From DATMNI01 sp963817515 (lineage in GTDB: Bacteria; Acidobacteriota; Terriglobia; Bryobacterales; Bryobacteraceae): a stretch of DNA of 64,000 bases. A model generated the notes under the pieces. That model was not told the DNA's origin and ran no database searches. It was given only the letters and a program-made list of their open reading frames with translations. Shown here piece by piece: positions 16,264 to 25,254 of this stretch. The stretch is taken from positions 310,001-374,000 of the forward strand of contig CAWFPJ010000039.1 in assembly GCA_963817515.1 (NCBI GenBank), in the 5' to 3' direction. Position 1 is the stretch's first letter. Every line of letters begins with the position of its first letter. Both the position numbers and the translations under genes were made by a program.

Positions 16264-16417
16264 TTCTGAAGTACCCTCTCGCAGACATGAGTGCTTTTGG
16301 GGCGGCAAGACTCTCAAGAAGTTTGCGTCCCGGCCCTTGGCAGGGCGGCATTGCCTTGCCACCGTGCGAGGCGGCGGTGTATTCTCAGACCCAGCCCGAC
16401 TTGGGCGAAGGAGACCG

Positions 16418-18046
16418 ATGCGGAATTCATTGAGACCCGGGCTTGGCCTGACCCGCCGGGCGGTTTTGCCGTACATCAGTGGAGGAGTGGTGCTTTCCGG
16501 AAGCCACTTCATGGCGCGAACCGCCCGCGCGGCAGACACGCCGCCCACCGCCGAGACAGAGTACGGGAAAATTCGCGGCGCCTCGGTTAATGGCGTACAC
16601 ATTTTCCGCGGCGTTCCCTACGGTGGCCCCACGGAAGGCGCCGGGCGCTTCATGCCGCCCTCAAAACCGGCCAGGTGGGCCGGCGTGCGCGACGCCACCG
16701 TGACCGGGCCTCGCTGCGTTCAGGGCAAGGGGAACATCTTCCTTGACCCGGTCATCGGAGAGTACTTCGGCGGCGGCCGGCCGAACCGGGTTGAGCTCTC
16801 GCAACAGACCGACAGCGAGAACTGCCTGGGTCTCAATGTTCTCACGCCCGGATTGCGCGGCAAGCGTCCGGTAATGTTCTACATTCACGGAGGTGGATTC
16901 ACCGGCGGCTCCAGCCTGCTCACGCTCTTCGGCGACGTCCATGTGCGCGAGCAGGATATCGTGCTGGTCGGCGTCAATCACCGGCTGAACGTGTTTGGCT
17001 ACACCTACCTTGGCGGCTTGAGCCCGAAGTACGCCGTGGGCAATCCCGGGCAGCTGGATCTGGTGGCCGCGCTCGAGTGGGTGCGCGACAACATCTCCAG
17101 CTTCGGCGGAGATCCAGCCAACGTCATGATTTTCGGGGAGTCAGGCGGCGGGGCCAAAGTCAGCGCCTTGATGGCCATGCCCGCGGCCAAGGGGCTCTTC
17201 CACAGGGCCGCGGTGCAGAGCGGATCTGCCCTTCGCGCCAGCACAGCGGAAGCCGCGACCGCCTCGGCTCAGAGGTTGCTGGCCAAGCTCAGCCTCACGG
17301 ACAAGCAGGTGGACGAGTTGCAGAAGATCCCAGCCGACAAGCTGCTGGCCGCCGGCGCGGGTGGCGGCATGGGGGGCGGCGCCGTTGTGGATGGCCGATC
17401 CATCCCGCAGCAGACCTGGGAGCCCAATGCGCCAGAAGTCTCAGCCGCGGTCCCCATGATCATTGGCTGCGACAAGGACGAGTCTACCCTCTTCTCAGTT
17501 CGCGACGAAGCGCTATTCAGCCTGGACGACGCCGGCCTGCGCGACCGCATCGTCAAGGCCAAGGTGTCTGAAACCGATGTCGATCCGCTGCTGGCTCTCT
17601 ACCGCCGGGATCATCCGAAGGACAGCCCCACGGACTTGTATTTCCGCATCGCGAGCGACCGTGGCGCGCGCCGCAACGCCACCCGCCAGGCGGAGCTGAA
17701 GCTTGAGCAGGGCAAGGCCAATGTATACCTGTATTACTGCCAGTGGGACACTCCGCTCGCCAATGGAAAGCTCAAGATCAAGGCGTTCCATACGTCCGAT
17801 CTTCCGCTCACCATGCGGCTGGTTCGCTTTCCAGAGTCTGAGGAGTTGTCCAGGCAGCTCAGCGGCGCGTGGGCGGCGTTCGCCAAAACCGGTAACCCCA
17901 GCCAGAAGGGATTGAACTGGCCCGCGTACACGCTGGCTCAAAGAGCCACGATGGTCTTCGACGCGGCCAAGAGCGAAGCCCTGAACGACCCGGACAAGGA
18001 TGAGCGGACCATGTTGCGTGACCGGCCTTCGGGCGGGCTGCTGTGA
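16418..18046 (+). CDS. Carboxylesterase type B, exported
   Basis: Alpha/beta-hydrolase of the carboxylesterase/para-nitrobenzyl-esterase group, 542 residues. The ATG at 16418 has AAGGAGA just upstream and gives a twin-arginine-type leader (LTRRAVLPYISGG). Visible are HIFRGVPYGGPTEGAGRF, the CLGLNV motif (about 136), the oxyanion-hole HGGGFTGG (about 157), the nucleophile Ser242 in GESGGGAKVS, and a catalytic His candidate in KAFHTSDLPL. The natural ester substrate cannot be predicted. Stand-alone gene facing the ECF sigma gene with 20 bases between the stops. Confidence 0.92.
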   Translation: MRNSLRPGLGLTRRAVLPYISGGVVLSGSHFMARTARAADTPPTAETEYGKIRGASVNGVHIFRGVPYGGPTEGAGRFMPPSKPARWAGVRDATVTGPRCVQGKGNIFLDPVIGEYFGGGRPNRVELSQQTDSENCLGLNVLTPGLRGKRPVMFYIHGGGFTGGSSLLTLFGDVHVREQDIVLVGVNHRLNVFGYTYLGGLSPKYAVGNPGQLDLVAALEWVRDNISSFGGDPANVMIFGESGGGAKVSALMAMPAAKGLFHRAAVQSGSALRASTAEAATASAQRLLAKLSLTDKQVDELQKIPADKLLAAGAGGGMGGGAVVDGRSIPQQTWEPNAPEVSAAVPMIIGCDKDESTLFSVRDEALFSLDDAGLRDRIVKAKVSETDVDPLLALYRRDHPKDSPTDLYFRIASDRGARRNATRQAELKLEQGKANVYLYYCQWDTPLANGKLKIKAFHTSDLPLTMRLVRFPESEELSRQLSGAWAAFAKTGNPSQKGLNWPAYTLAQRATMVFDAAKSEALNDPDKDERTMLRDRPSGGLL

Positions 18047-18066
18047 GGCGCCTCTGCCACACGCGG

Positions 18067-18702
18067 CTATGGCTTCTTTGCCTTGCTAAAGCCGGTTTGC
18101 AGGGATAAGCGGCGGCGTCCGAGTTCCGTGAACCGTGCCTTGGCTCGCGATTTAATCAGTCGGAACTGTGTTTCAGTCAGCCCCATCTCGCGGCAGATTT
18201 GCTCCGCCGGCTCTTCCCGCAAATAGAAGCGCATCAGTACTTCGCGGTCGCGCTTGTGCAGGCTGCCCAGAATCCGCTTGGCCAGTTCCTGGTTCTGCCG
18301 TTCGATCAGCTGGAGTTCCGGATCGGGATGATGATCGGAGAGATTCACTCCGGTATCGATATCCACCTGGGTGCGCCGCGACCGTACCGCGCCGTGAATG
18401 TGTGCCGCCACCTGCCGGCGCACGATGGTGCGCACGTAGCCCATCAACCGCTCCGGCTCGCGAAGTTCACCGTTTCGGATGGATTGATTGATGGTCAGGA
18501 AGGCATCGTGGACCTTGTCGTCCAAATCCTGCGGGCCGAGTTGACGCCACAGGTAATAACGAACGCCTTTGGACAGGATGGAATACAGGCCCTCCATGCC
18601 GGATGGGTCCGCGGCGCTGATTCGCTTCACGAGACCCGACCATGACGGACCCGATAACGATCCGGCGTCGGGCGCACCTGCAAACACCTGGGCTGTAATC
18701 AA
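18067..18702 (-). CDS. ECF-type RNA polymerase sigma factor
   Basis: 211 residues. Region 2 (about 28-100: LVKRISAADPSGMEGLYSIL, RERLMGYVRTIVRRQ-like stretch) and region 4 (about 140-200: RILGSLHKRDREVLMRFYLREEPAEQICREMGLTE in two parts, ending QFRLIKSRAKARF) with its helix-turn-helix are clear. The region between holds a charged linker. No adjacent anti-sigma gene is present; the small zinc-finger gene at 16009-16263 is the nearest candidate. An AT-rich spacer lies directly upstream. Confidence 0.9.
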   Translation of the reverse strand: MITAQVFAGAPDAGSLSGPSWSGLVKRISAADPSGMEGLYSILSKGVRYYLWRQLGPQDLDDKVHDAFLTINQSIRNGELREPERLMGYVRTIVRRQVAAHIHGAVRSRRTQVDIDTGVNLSDHHPDPELQLIERQNQELAKRILGSLHKRDREVLMRFYLREEPAEQICREMGLTETQFRLIKSRAKARFTELGRRRLSLQTGFSKAKKP

Positions 18703-18909
18703 TAATAATTCCAGCTCCGATTACCTGGTCGGAGAACTGTTGAGATCGTGGCCGTTTAGGCCCCGGAGGCGAGTTAATAATTCGTGTACTAAATGGTAAT
18801 TCTAGACCTTATAGTACTTTAACTAGAAAGAATTAGCAATTAAAACTATTTAAATCCCGTGGCAATTGTAGAAGAGTATTAAATCGTTGGTACTACTCTG
18901 GACACGTAA
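18703..18909. other. AT-rich intergenic spacer
   Basis: About 150 bases (18765-18915) are strikingly AT-rich inside a GC-rich chromosome. It contains TAATTCTAG near 18795 and CTAGAAAGAATTA near 18819 as imperfect inverted arms, and the palindrome AGTACT near 18808. It is upstream of the ECF sigma gene and downstream of the TPP-enzyme gene, so it most likely contains the sigma-gene promoter. No ORF is seen in it. Confidence 0.6.
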
Positions 18910-20496
18910 TTAGTAAGTAATCACCGCCTCGATCAGGGCCGGACCGCGTTGCTTCACGTCCGCAGCGAACTGAGCCATGAACTGGTCCGCCGTGGTGGCA
19001 CGCACGGCCTGCACTCCCATGCCTTCCGCGAGTTTCACCCAGTCCAGGTCCGGGCGGCTGATGTCAATCATCTCGTCCGCCTTTCCCAGCACTTTACCGG
19101 CGCCGGTCCGTTCCATCTCGATATCCAAAATGCGGTAGCGGCGATTGGCCAGAATCACCACCGTCACGTCCAGATTCTCCCGCGCCATGGTCCAGAGCGA
19201 TTGCAGCGTGTACATGCTGCTGCCGTCGGCTTCAAGCGCGATCACCTTGCGATCGGGGCAGGCTATCGCGGCGCCCACAGCCACCGGGAGGCCTTGGCCG
19301 ATGGACCCGCCCGTAACCGGTAAAAGGTCGAAGGAGGCCGCGGAAGCCAGGTGGCGAAGAATGGCTTCGCCGGAAGAGACCGCTTCCTCGGAAATGATGG
19401 CCCCGTCGGGCAGCAGCCGCGCCAAAGCCCGGCCGATGGCGTCTGGTGTCAAAGCGGCGCCGGTGGGCAAGGCAGGGTGCGAACCGCCTGGCCTTTCTGG
19501 TTGAACGGATGCCAGATCGCACTCCTCCGCCAGCGCCCTGAGCGCGGCCGTACCGTCGGACTCAATCGACGCCAGCACGTGGACCGAGCAGCCCTCGGGC
19601 ACCAGGTCGCTGCGGCAATCCGGGTATCCGAAAAAGGAAACCGGGTGCCGGCTTTCCACCAGAATCAGGTGTCTCAGGCCGGCCAGCGCGGTTGCGGCGG
19701 CTTCGGGAAAGTAGGGAAGCCGCACTGCGGCAAATCTTCCGCCGCCGCACGAAAACCTGCCGGAGTAGCGGTTGGCAAACACCTTTACGCCAGTTCCGGC
19801 GGCTAATTTCGCCGCCCACTCGAGCCCGGCGTCCAGTAGGGTGCTGCCGCCCAGCAGCAGTCCGGTGGGTTCGCCGCATCTCAGAACAGAAGCCGCCGCG
19901 CGGATGGACTCGAGCGGCGGCGCGGCCCTCGGCGCTGACGGAGAGGCCGATGCCGGTTCGCCGGCCTCGCTCCAGGAAAAGTCGGCCGGCACGATCAGCG
20001 TCGCCACTTGACCGGGCCATGCCGCGGCGGCGCGGATGGCCGAAGCAGCTTCCTGGCCCATATCCGCCGCACGTTCCAAGGTCCGAACGTAGCCTGAAAC
20101 CGGGCGCGCGAAGGCCTCGATGTCGGCGCTCAACGGGGCATCGTACCGCAGGTGTTGGGTAGTGTGCTGCCCGACGATATTGACCACGGGCGACCGTGCT
20201 TTGCGCGCGTTATGGAGGTTAGCCAGCGCGTTCCCCAATCCCGGGCCAAGGTGCAGCAGCGTCGCCGCCGTCCGCCTGGTGAACTGAGATTTCGTGGCGC
20301 TATGCGATGCCCGCATGCGCGCATAGCCATCGGCCGCGCCTGAGCAGACTCCTTCGAACAGGCAGAGCACCGCGCGCATCTCCGGCACCCGGTTGAGTGC
20401 CGACACGAATTGCATCTCGGACGTTCCGGGATTCATGAAACACGTGTCCACCCCGTGCGCCGTCAAAGTTCTGAGAAGGCATTCGGCTCCGTTCAT
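18910..20496 (-). CDS. Thiamine-diphosphate enzyme, acetolactate synthase large subunit-like
   Basis: 528 residues of the IlvB/benzoylformate-decarboxylase superfamily, closest in look to stand-alone 'IlvX'-type proteins. The ATG at 20496 gives MNGAECLLRTLTAHGVDTCFMNPGTSEMQFV in sections; the catalytic Glu is in LFEGVCSGAADGYAR (about residue 49) and the ThDP/Mg site is EADGSSMYTLQSLW...NRRY (about 425-455). The frame stays open far upstream, antisense to the sulfatase, but that part is not coding. Odd: after GYARM an ~11-residue polar insertion (RASHSATKSQFTRR) replaces the usual short AGKP before AATLLHLGPG. Substrate not predictable; no small regulatory subunit gene is nearby. Confidence 0.86.
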   Translation of the reverse strand: MNGAECLLRTLTAHGVDTCFMNPGTSEMQFVSALNRVPEMRAVLCLFEGVCSGAADGYARMRASHSATKSQFTRRTAATLLHLGPGLGNALANLHNARKARSPVVNIVGQHTTQHLRYDAPLSADIEAFARPVSGYVRTLERAADMGQEAASAIRAAAAWPGQVATLIVPADFSWSEAGEPASASPSAPRAAPPLESIRAAASVLRCGEPTGLLLGGSTLLDAGLEWAAKLAAGTGVKVFANRYSGRFSCGGGRFAAVRLPYFPEAAATALAGLRHLILVESRHPVSFFGYPDCRSDLVPEGCSVHVLASIESDGTAALRALAEECDLASVQPERPGGSHPALPTGAALTPDAIGRALARLLPDGAIISEEAVSSGEAILRHLASAASFDLLPVTGGSIGQGLPVAVGAAIACPDRKVIALEADGSSMYTLQSLWTMARENLDVTVVILANRRYRILDIEMERTGAGKVLGKADEMIDISRPDLDWVKLAEGMGVQAVRATTADQFMAQFAADVKQRGPALIEAVITY

Positions 20497-20529
20497 TGTT
20501 AGTCCATCAGGTATGATAACGACAAACTC

Positions 20530-21909
20530 ATGCTGAATCGCAGACAGTTTCTGGCGGCGGGCTCGATCGCATTTCCGGCGTTGATTCGGGCGCGCAGCGG
20601 TAGTCGTGCCGACAGGCCCAACATCATCTGGATTATCGGCGACGATCTTGGCTGCGAGCTGAGTTGCTATGGCGACCGCGTGGTGCACACTCCGAACATG
20701 GACCGCCTGGCCGGCGAGGGCGTTCGCTTCACTCAATTCCACACCACGGCGCCTGTCTGTTCCGCCAGTCGTTCCGCTTTCAACGTGGGGTTGTACCAAA
20801 CCACCACTGGGACTCAGCACCACCGCAGTCACCGCCAGGATGGCTACACGCTGCCTCAAGGCGCGCGCCTGATTACCGACCGCTTCCGCGAGCACGGCTA
20901 TTTCACCTGCAACGTGCGGCAGATTGCGGAAGGCGTGGAGGGCGACGGCAAGAACGACTACAACTTCACCGCCCCGAAGCCGTTTGACGGCACCCATTGG
21001 AACCAGCGCAAGGCAGGCCAGCCGTTTTACGCGCAGGTCAATTTTGAGGCTCCGCACAAGGGCCCGGCGTTCCTGGCGGCCCGCCGACAGAAGGTGCTGG
21101 TGGATCCGGCCAAGGTGGAGTTGCCGCCGTACTATCCGGACCATCCGGTGGTGCGCGATGAGGTTGCGAATTATCTGGACGCGGTTCAACTGCTGGACCA
21201 CCAGGTGGGCGTTCTGCTGGACAAACTGGCCCAGGACAAGCTGTTGGACAATAGCGTGATCTTCCTCTTCGGCGATAACGGCCGCTGCCTGCTGCGGGGC
21301 AAACAATGGCTCTACGATTACGGCACTCGCGTACCGCTGATTGTGCGTTGGCCCGGCATGGCCAAACCCGCAGCCGTGCATCGCGCGCCATCGATCGCAT
21401 TGGATATAACGGCTACCAGCCTGACGGCCGCCGGCATCGCGCTGCCGGAGCAGTTTCAGGGACGCCCGCTTTTCGGCCACAAGGCGAAGGCCCGCAAGTT
21501 CATCGTCACCGCGCGCGACCGCTGCGACGAAACCATCGACCGCATCCGAGCGGTGCGCGACCGGCGCTACAAATACATTCGCAACTATATGCCCGCGCAG
21601 CCGTACACTCAGCCCAATGCCTATATTGAGGAGTTTTATCCAACCCAGCGTGTGATCAAGGAATGGCACGCGGCCGGTAAGCTGAATGCGATTCAAGAGC
21701 TTTGGATGGCCGATGGCAAACCCCCGGTGGAGTTCTACGACACCAAGTCCGACCCCTTCGAAGTGCACAACCTGGCGAGTTCTAAGCACCACCGTCGATT
21801 GGTCACGAGGTTCTCAAACCTCCTGGACGCGTGGATCGGGGATAGTCACGAGAAGGGCGGCATATCGGAACCCAGGGAAGAACTGGAGCAATGGATCAAG
21901 CAGAATTGA
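20530..21909 (+). CDS. Sulfatase (arylsulfatase family)
   Basis: 459 residues, exported by a twin-arginine-type leader (LNRRQFLAAGSIAFPAL). Metal-binding IWIIGDDLG at about 33 and the formylglycine motif C-S-A-S-R at 77-81 (the C-x-A-x-R variant of C-x-P-x-R) mark it as a type I sulfatase needing conversion of Cys77 to formylglycine. A second metal segment FGDNG lies near residue 258. Likely target is a sulfated glycan or ester; specificity is unknown. Start codons of this gene and the TPP enzyme are only 33 bases apart, so they share a divergent promoter region. No formylglycine-generating enzyme is encoded in the window. Confidence 0.92.
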   Translation: MLNRRQFLAAGSIAFPALIRARSGSRADRPNIIWIIGDDLGCELSCYGDRVVHTPNMDRLAGEGVRFTQFHTTAPVCSASRSAFNVGLYQTTTGTQHHRSHRQDGYTLPQGARLITDRFREHGYFTCNVRQIAEGVEGDGKNDYNFTAPKPFDGTHWNQRKAGQPFYAQVNFEAPHKGPAFLAARRQKVLVDPAKVELPPYYPDHPVVRDEVANYLDAVQLLDHQVGVLLDKLAQDKLLDNSVIFLFGDNGRCLLRGKQWLYDYGTRVPLIVRWPGMAKPAAVHRAPSIALDITATSLTAAGIALPEQFQGRPLFGHKAKARKFIVTARDRCDETIDRIRAVRDRRYKYIRNYMPAQPYTQPNAYIEEFYPTQRVIKEWHAAGKLNAIQELWMADGKPPVEFYDTKSDPFEVHNLASSKHHRRLVTRFSNLLDAWIGDSHEKGGISEPREELEQWIKQN

Positions 21910-21916
21910 TGGGCGA

Positions 21917-21939
21917 AGCAGGCCGGCCCTCAGCCTGCT
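21917..21939. terminator. Hairpin between convergent genes
   Basis: AGCAGGC (21917-21923) pairs with GCCTGCT (21933-21939). It lies eight bases after the sulfatase stop and before the 3' end of the opposing gene. No T-run. The same GCAGGC/GCCTGC stem occurs at 22582-22597. Confidence 0.4.
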
Positions 21940-21975
21940 CCGCCTCACGGTGCGTTTTCTCCGGATAACTGCGAC

Positions 21976-22458
21976 CTACGGAGTGGGAGATATCTTTTCC
22001 GTATGGCCCAGCGTCACCAGCGTGCGTCCACTGACCGTATCAAATATCTCGAGAGTTGGAAACAGCTTGCAAACCGGCGCGGCGGCAGCGCTGCTGGCTA
22101 TCGGGACGACCCCCGGGATCATAATGGTGGCCCGGATCTCGCGCCGTTGATTGGTCGAAAGAGCCAGGTCGGCATCCGCGCGCAGGTCGAGCGCCGCGCT
22201 CTTGCCCGGAGCAATGCTGAACGCACCGGTCTTCAACACCGTGCCATTGCCATCCAGGAATGCAACGCTTGCCGAACAGGTCACGCCCACTGCGGGCGCG
22301 GCCACTCCCGGATTCAGCAAATTCAACTGCGCCGTCTGGCCTTCGGCAAGTCCCACCATTCCAAATGTCCGAATGCCGGGCCCCACGGATGCCGTCTGAG
22401 CCGAAAGAGCCAGCGCTGTCGCCGACAGCGCACACCAATACTGCACGTTTTTCAACAT
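21976..22458 (-). CDS. Secreted protein of unknown function
   Basis: 160 residues. The ATG at 22458 (GGAGG upstream) gives a signal peptide MLKNVQYWCALSATALALSAQ. The mature part, GPGIRTFGMVGLAEGQTAQLN and so on, reads like a beta-rich, immunoglobulin-like single domain with one Cys near residue 60 and one near 130. No family is recognised. Stand-alone gene; hairpins lie both upstream and downstream. Confidence 0.7.
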   Translation of the reverse strand: MLKNVQYWCALSATALALSAQTASVGPGIRTFGMVGLAEGQTAQLNLLNPGVAAPAVGVTCSASVAFLDGNGTVLKTGAFSIAPGKSAALDLRADADLALSTNQRREIRATIMIPGVVPIASSAAAAPVCKLFPTLEIFDTVSGRTLVTLGHTEKISPTP

Positions 22459-22581
22459 AGGTTTCGTTGCCTCCAATTTTGGTTTGTGGGATTGCTGTTA
22501 CGATTTCGATCCCACAGGTCGAACCCAAGGCAACCTGTCAGGTTTTGAAAGTTGAGACTAATTAATCTAAGCGGCCGTGGA

Positions 22582-22619
22582 GCAGGCTTCAGCCTGCCAT
22601 GTCGGTATTCATACCGACA
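22582..22619. repeat. Two adjacent perfect hairpins
   Basis: GCAGGCT/AGCCTGC (22582-22588 with 22591-22597, loop TC) is followed by TGTCGGTAT/ATACCGACA (22600-22608 with 22611-22619, loop TC). They lie just past the 3' end of the permease gene on the minus strand and may end that transcript. Tetra-base-like tight loops and very high symmetry suggest mobile palindromic units. Confidence 0.65.
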
Positions 22620-22628
22620 CGTCCCCTT

Positions 22629-25124
22629 TTACATCCGCAGCGTTTCCGCCGGGTCCACCCTCGCCGCGCGCCAGGCCGGCAAGGCTGCGGCCGCCACACC
22701 GGTCGCCAGCACCACCGCGGCCGCCGCCGCATTGGCGCCCGCATCCATCGGAGCAACTCCATACAACAGGCTGGTCAGCAGGCGCGCAGTCGCCAGAGAA
22801 ATCGCCATTCCCACCGCTGCTCCGCCGCTCACCAGCAGCAGCGCCCGCAGCATCGTCACTCTGGCGATCTCCGCCGGCCCCGCGCCCAGCGCCATCCGGA
22901 TTCCGATTTCGCGCCGGCGCTGAGCCAGCGTAAACGAGAGCAGCCCATACAGCCCGATGCATGCCACCAACGCCGCAACCGCCGAAAACGCCCACCCGAT
23001 GCCCGCCAGCATGCGTTCGGCCCACATCGAGTCCTGCACTTCCTGACGCATTGTGTGGACCTCGCGAAATGCCAATTGCGGATCGATGCGCCGCATCAGC
23101 CCTTCCACGGGGGCGATCACCGCCTCGGGCGGGCCGTACGTCCGCACCTCCAGGTGACCCAGGTCAAAGAAAGCCTTCACACCCGTCCGGTTCCCTTGCA
23201 GCAATCCGAAAATGGTTGGCTGGAAATCCTCGCGTACCGACCGGTAGCGCGAATCCGATACCACGCCGACGATTTCGTAATCCGGCTTGATCACGCTGTT
23301 GAAGCCCACGCCGAAATGCCGGCCAATTGGATTCGTCTTGGAAAAGAAGCGCCGCACAAAGGCCTGGTTCACCACCACCCGACCAGGCTTCCGGTCGCCG
23401 CCATCGGAATCTTCCAGGTTCCGGCCCGCCACAATCTTCATCCCCATAGTTTCGAAGTACTCCGGCGCCACACTGTTGATGCTGGCGTTGAGCCGCTCGC
23501 TGTTCCGTGTGCCCGGCAGCCCCACCGAGGTCTTCAAGCCCGAACCGCGCATCAGGCCCCGGGCCGCAAGGCTGGCCGACGCCACGCCCGGCAGGTTTCG
23601 GACTTCGCGCTCCAGCCGCAAGACCGCCGCGTTGGCTTGCTCCGGGCTGTACCCTGAAAGCTGTGGGTCCACTGTGAACGTGACCACGTGATCGCGGTCA
23701 AAGCCGGTGGGAGCAAGTTCCAGCCGACGCAGCGTTTCCACCAGCAGCGCTGAGTTAGCCAGCACCACGGTGCAGATCGCGATCTGGCCGCCCGCCATCC
23801 AGGCGCGCAGGCGGGTGCGCCGCGGGTCGGGCATGGCGCATTTGAGGGAATCGAGCAGATTGGTTCGCGCGGCGTACCAGGCGGGGCTCACGCCGGCCAG
23901 AACCGCTACGCCGGTGCACAGCAGCACCGTGAAGCCGAACACGCGCCAGTCCAATTTCACATTGAGCGCCACCGGAAGCGCGCGGGTAGCCAGGTCCCGC
24001 AGGGGAGGCAGCGCGCCCGCCACCAACGGCAGGCAGGCGCGCGTCAGCACCAGGCCGCCCACGCCTCCCAAGGCCGCCAGCAGTGCGGTTTCCACCAGCC
24101 ACAGACGAACCAGTTGACCCCGCGTGGCTCCCAGCGCCGCGCGCATCGCAGTCTCCTGTTCACGGGCCGCGGCCCGGGCCAGCAGCAAGCCCGCGATATT
24201 GGCGCAGGCCAGCACCAACAGCAGCACCGCCCCTCCCAACAGAGCCAGCAGTGCACCCGCAAACCGGATCCGCAGCAGCGACACGCCGCGCTCGATGGGC
24301 TCCAGGCGAATATCTTCCTCCGCCGCCTCGCGCCGGTCTTCATCGGTGACCGGCCGCCTTCGCGCATACGCCTCCAGCATGGCTGCGCGCATGGCGCTTA
24401 CGGTTTCGGCCTCGGCCTGCCCGTGTGAAATTCCATTCTGCAAGCGCCCGGCGACTTCCCAGAAGCAGCACAATTTCGGATCATGTTCGACCGTCAGAAA
24501 CTTTGCGGCGATGAACGGCACGCGTATCTCGGCGCCGGTTTCCACCGAGGTCCCGTTGAAATTCCTGGGCAGCACCCCCACCACCACGAACGGGTAGCGG
24601 TTCAAATGCAGCACGCTTCCCAGCGCGCCCCGGCCGCCTTGAAAATGGCTGCGCCAAAACTCATAACTCAGCACCGCCGGCAGTTGGCCTTGCGTCGCCC
24701 ACTCGTCTTCCTGAGTCAGCAGCCGTCCTAATTCGGGCTGCACACCCAGCACCGGGAAGTAGCTTCCGGTAACGATTCCCGCCAGCACGGGCCGGTTAGT
24801 AGAGCCCTCCGTGAGGTAGAGTTCCAAATCGGATTCCGCAAAAGTGGCGGAAAAGCTTCTGGTGCGTTCGCGCCACGCATCGTAAAACTCAAATGGATAT
24901 GCCGAAACCGGCGGCCGGCTGGGAATCACACTGACCAGGCGCGCCAGTTCCCTCGGATGCGGCACCGCCAGGCGGCGCATGAGTACCGCATCTACCACGC
25001 TGAAGATGACTGCCGTACCGCCGATTCCTATAGCCAGCAGCAGCACAGCGGACACCGCGAAGCCGGGGCGCGCGCGCAGAGTCCGGCAAACGTAGACCAG
25101 ATCGTTCCTCAGCCCTGAAGTCAT
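22629..25124 (-). CDS. Orphan FtsX/MacB-type ABC permease (ADOP family)
   Basis: 831 residues with two copies of the MacB periplasmic core plus FtsX domain: N-terminal helix at about 22-45 (GFAVSAVLLLAIGIGGTAVIF), periplasmic core 50-270, FtsX helices 285-420; second helix about 430-450 and a second core and FtsX domain to the end (QRRREIGIRMALGAGPAEI). This double-module form without its own ATPase is the 'acidobacterial duplicated orphan permease' type. No ATPase gene is adjacent. What it moves, or whether it works as a mechanotransmitter, is unknown. The family strongly supports an acidobacterial host. Confidence 0.93.
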   Translation of the reverse strand: MTSGLRNDLVYVCRTLRARPGFAVSAVLLLAIGIGGTAVIFSVVDAVLMRRLAVPHPRELARLVSVIPSRPPVSAYPFEFYDAWRERTRSFSATFAESDLELYLTEGSTNRPVLAGIVTGSYFPVLGVQPELGRLLTQEDEWATQGQLPAVLSYEFWRSHFQGGRGALGSVLHLNRYPFVVVGVLPRNFNGTSVETGAEIRVPFIAAKFLTVEHDPKLCCFWEVAGRLQNGISHGQAEAETVSAMRAAMLEAYARRRPVTDEDRREAAEEDIRLEPIERGVSLLRIRFAGALLALLGGAVLLLVLACANIAGLLLARAAAREQETAMRAALGATRGQLVRLWLVETALLAALGGVGGLVLTRACLPLVAGALPPLRDLATRALPVALNVKLDWRVFGFTVLLCTGVAVLAGVSPAWYAARTNLLDSLKCAMPDPRRTRLRAWMAGGQIAICTVVLANSALLVETLRRLELAPTGFDRDHVVTFTVDPQLSGYSPEQANAAVLRLEREVRNLPGVASASLAARGLMRGSGLKTSVGLPGTRNSERLNASINSVAPEYFETMGMKIVAGRNLEDSDGGDRKPGRVVVNQAFVRRFFSKTNPIGRHFGVGFNSVIKPDYEIVGVVSDSRYRSVREDFQPTIFGLLQGNRTGVKAFFDLGHLEVRTYGPPEAVIAPVEGLMRRIDPQLAFREVHTMRQEVQDSMWAERMLAGIGWAFSAVAALVACIGLYGLLSFTLAQRRREIGIRMALGAGPAEIARVTMLRALLLVSGGAAVGMAISLATARLLTSLLYGVAPMDAGANAAAAAVVLATGVAAAALPAWRAARVDPAETLRM

Positions 25125-25186
25125 CAGGCTAATTTTACATGGGCCAGTCCAGTGGGGGTGTCGCTGCTTACGCGCGGCTCCGATCA

Positions 25187-25208
25187 GAGCCGCGACCGTC
25201 AGGGAGCG
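25187..25208 (+). repeat. Dispersed repeat family B (copy 1)
   Basis: GAGCCGCGACCGTCAGGGAG followed by CG. Closely related copies lie at 30219-30239 and, as an inverted pair, at 41253-41293. All copies are intergenic. A small hairpin GGCTC/GAGCC (25176-25190) precedes it here. Confidence 0.7.
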
Positions 25209-25254
25209 AATGCTCTTCGGGATGCGAAATGATGCACTACGCTAAACTTGAAAC

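Noticed and set aside
20497..21792. N-terminal 432-codon extension of the TPP enzyme frame
   Set aside because: Antisense to the sulfatase gene, which has clear motifs; the extension has no family features and the enzyme's conserved N-terminus begins at 20496.
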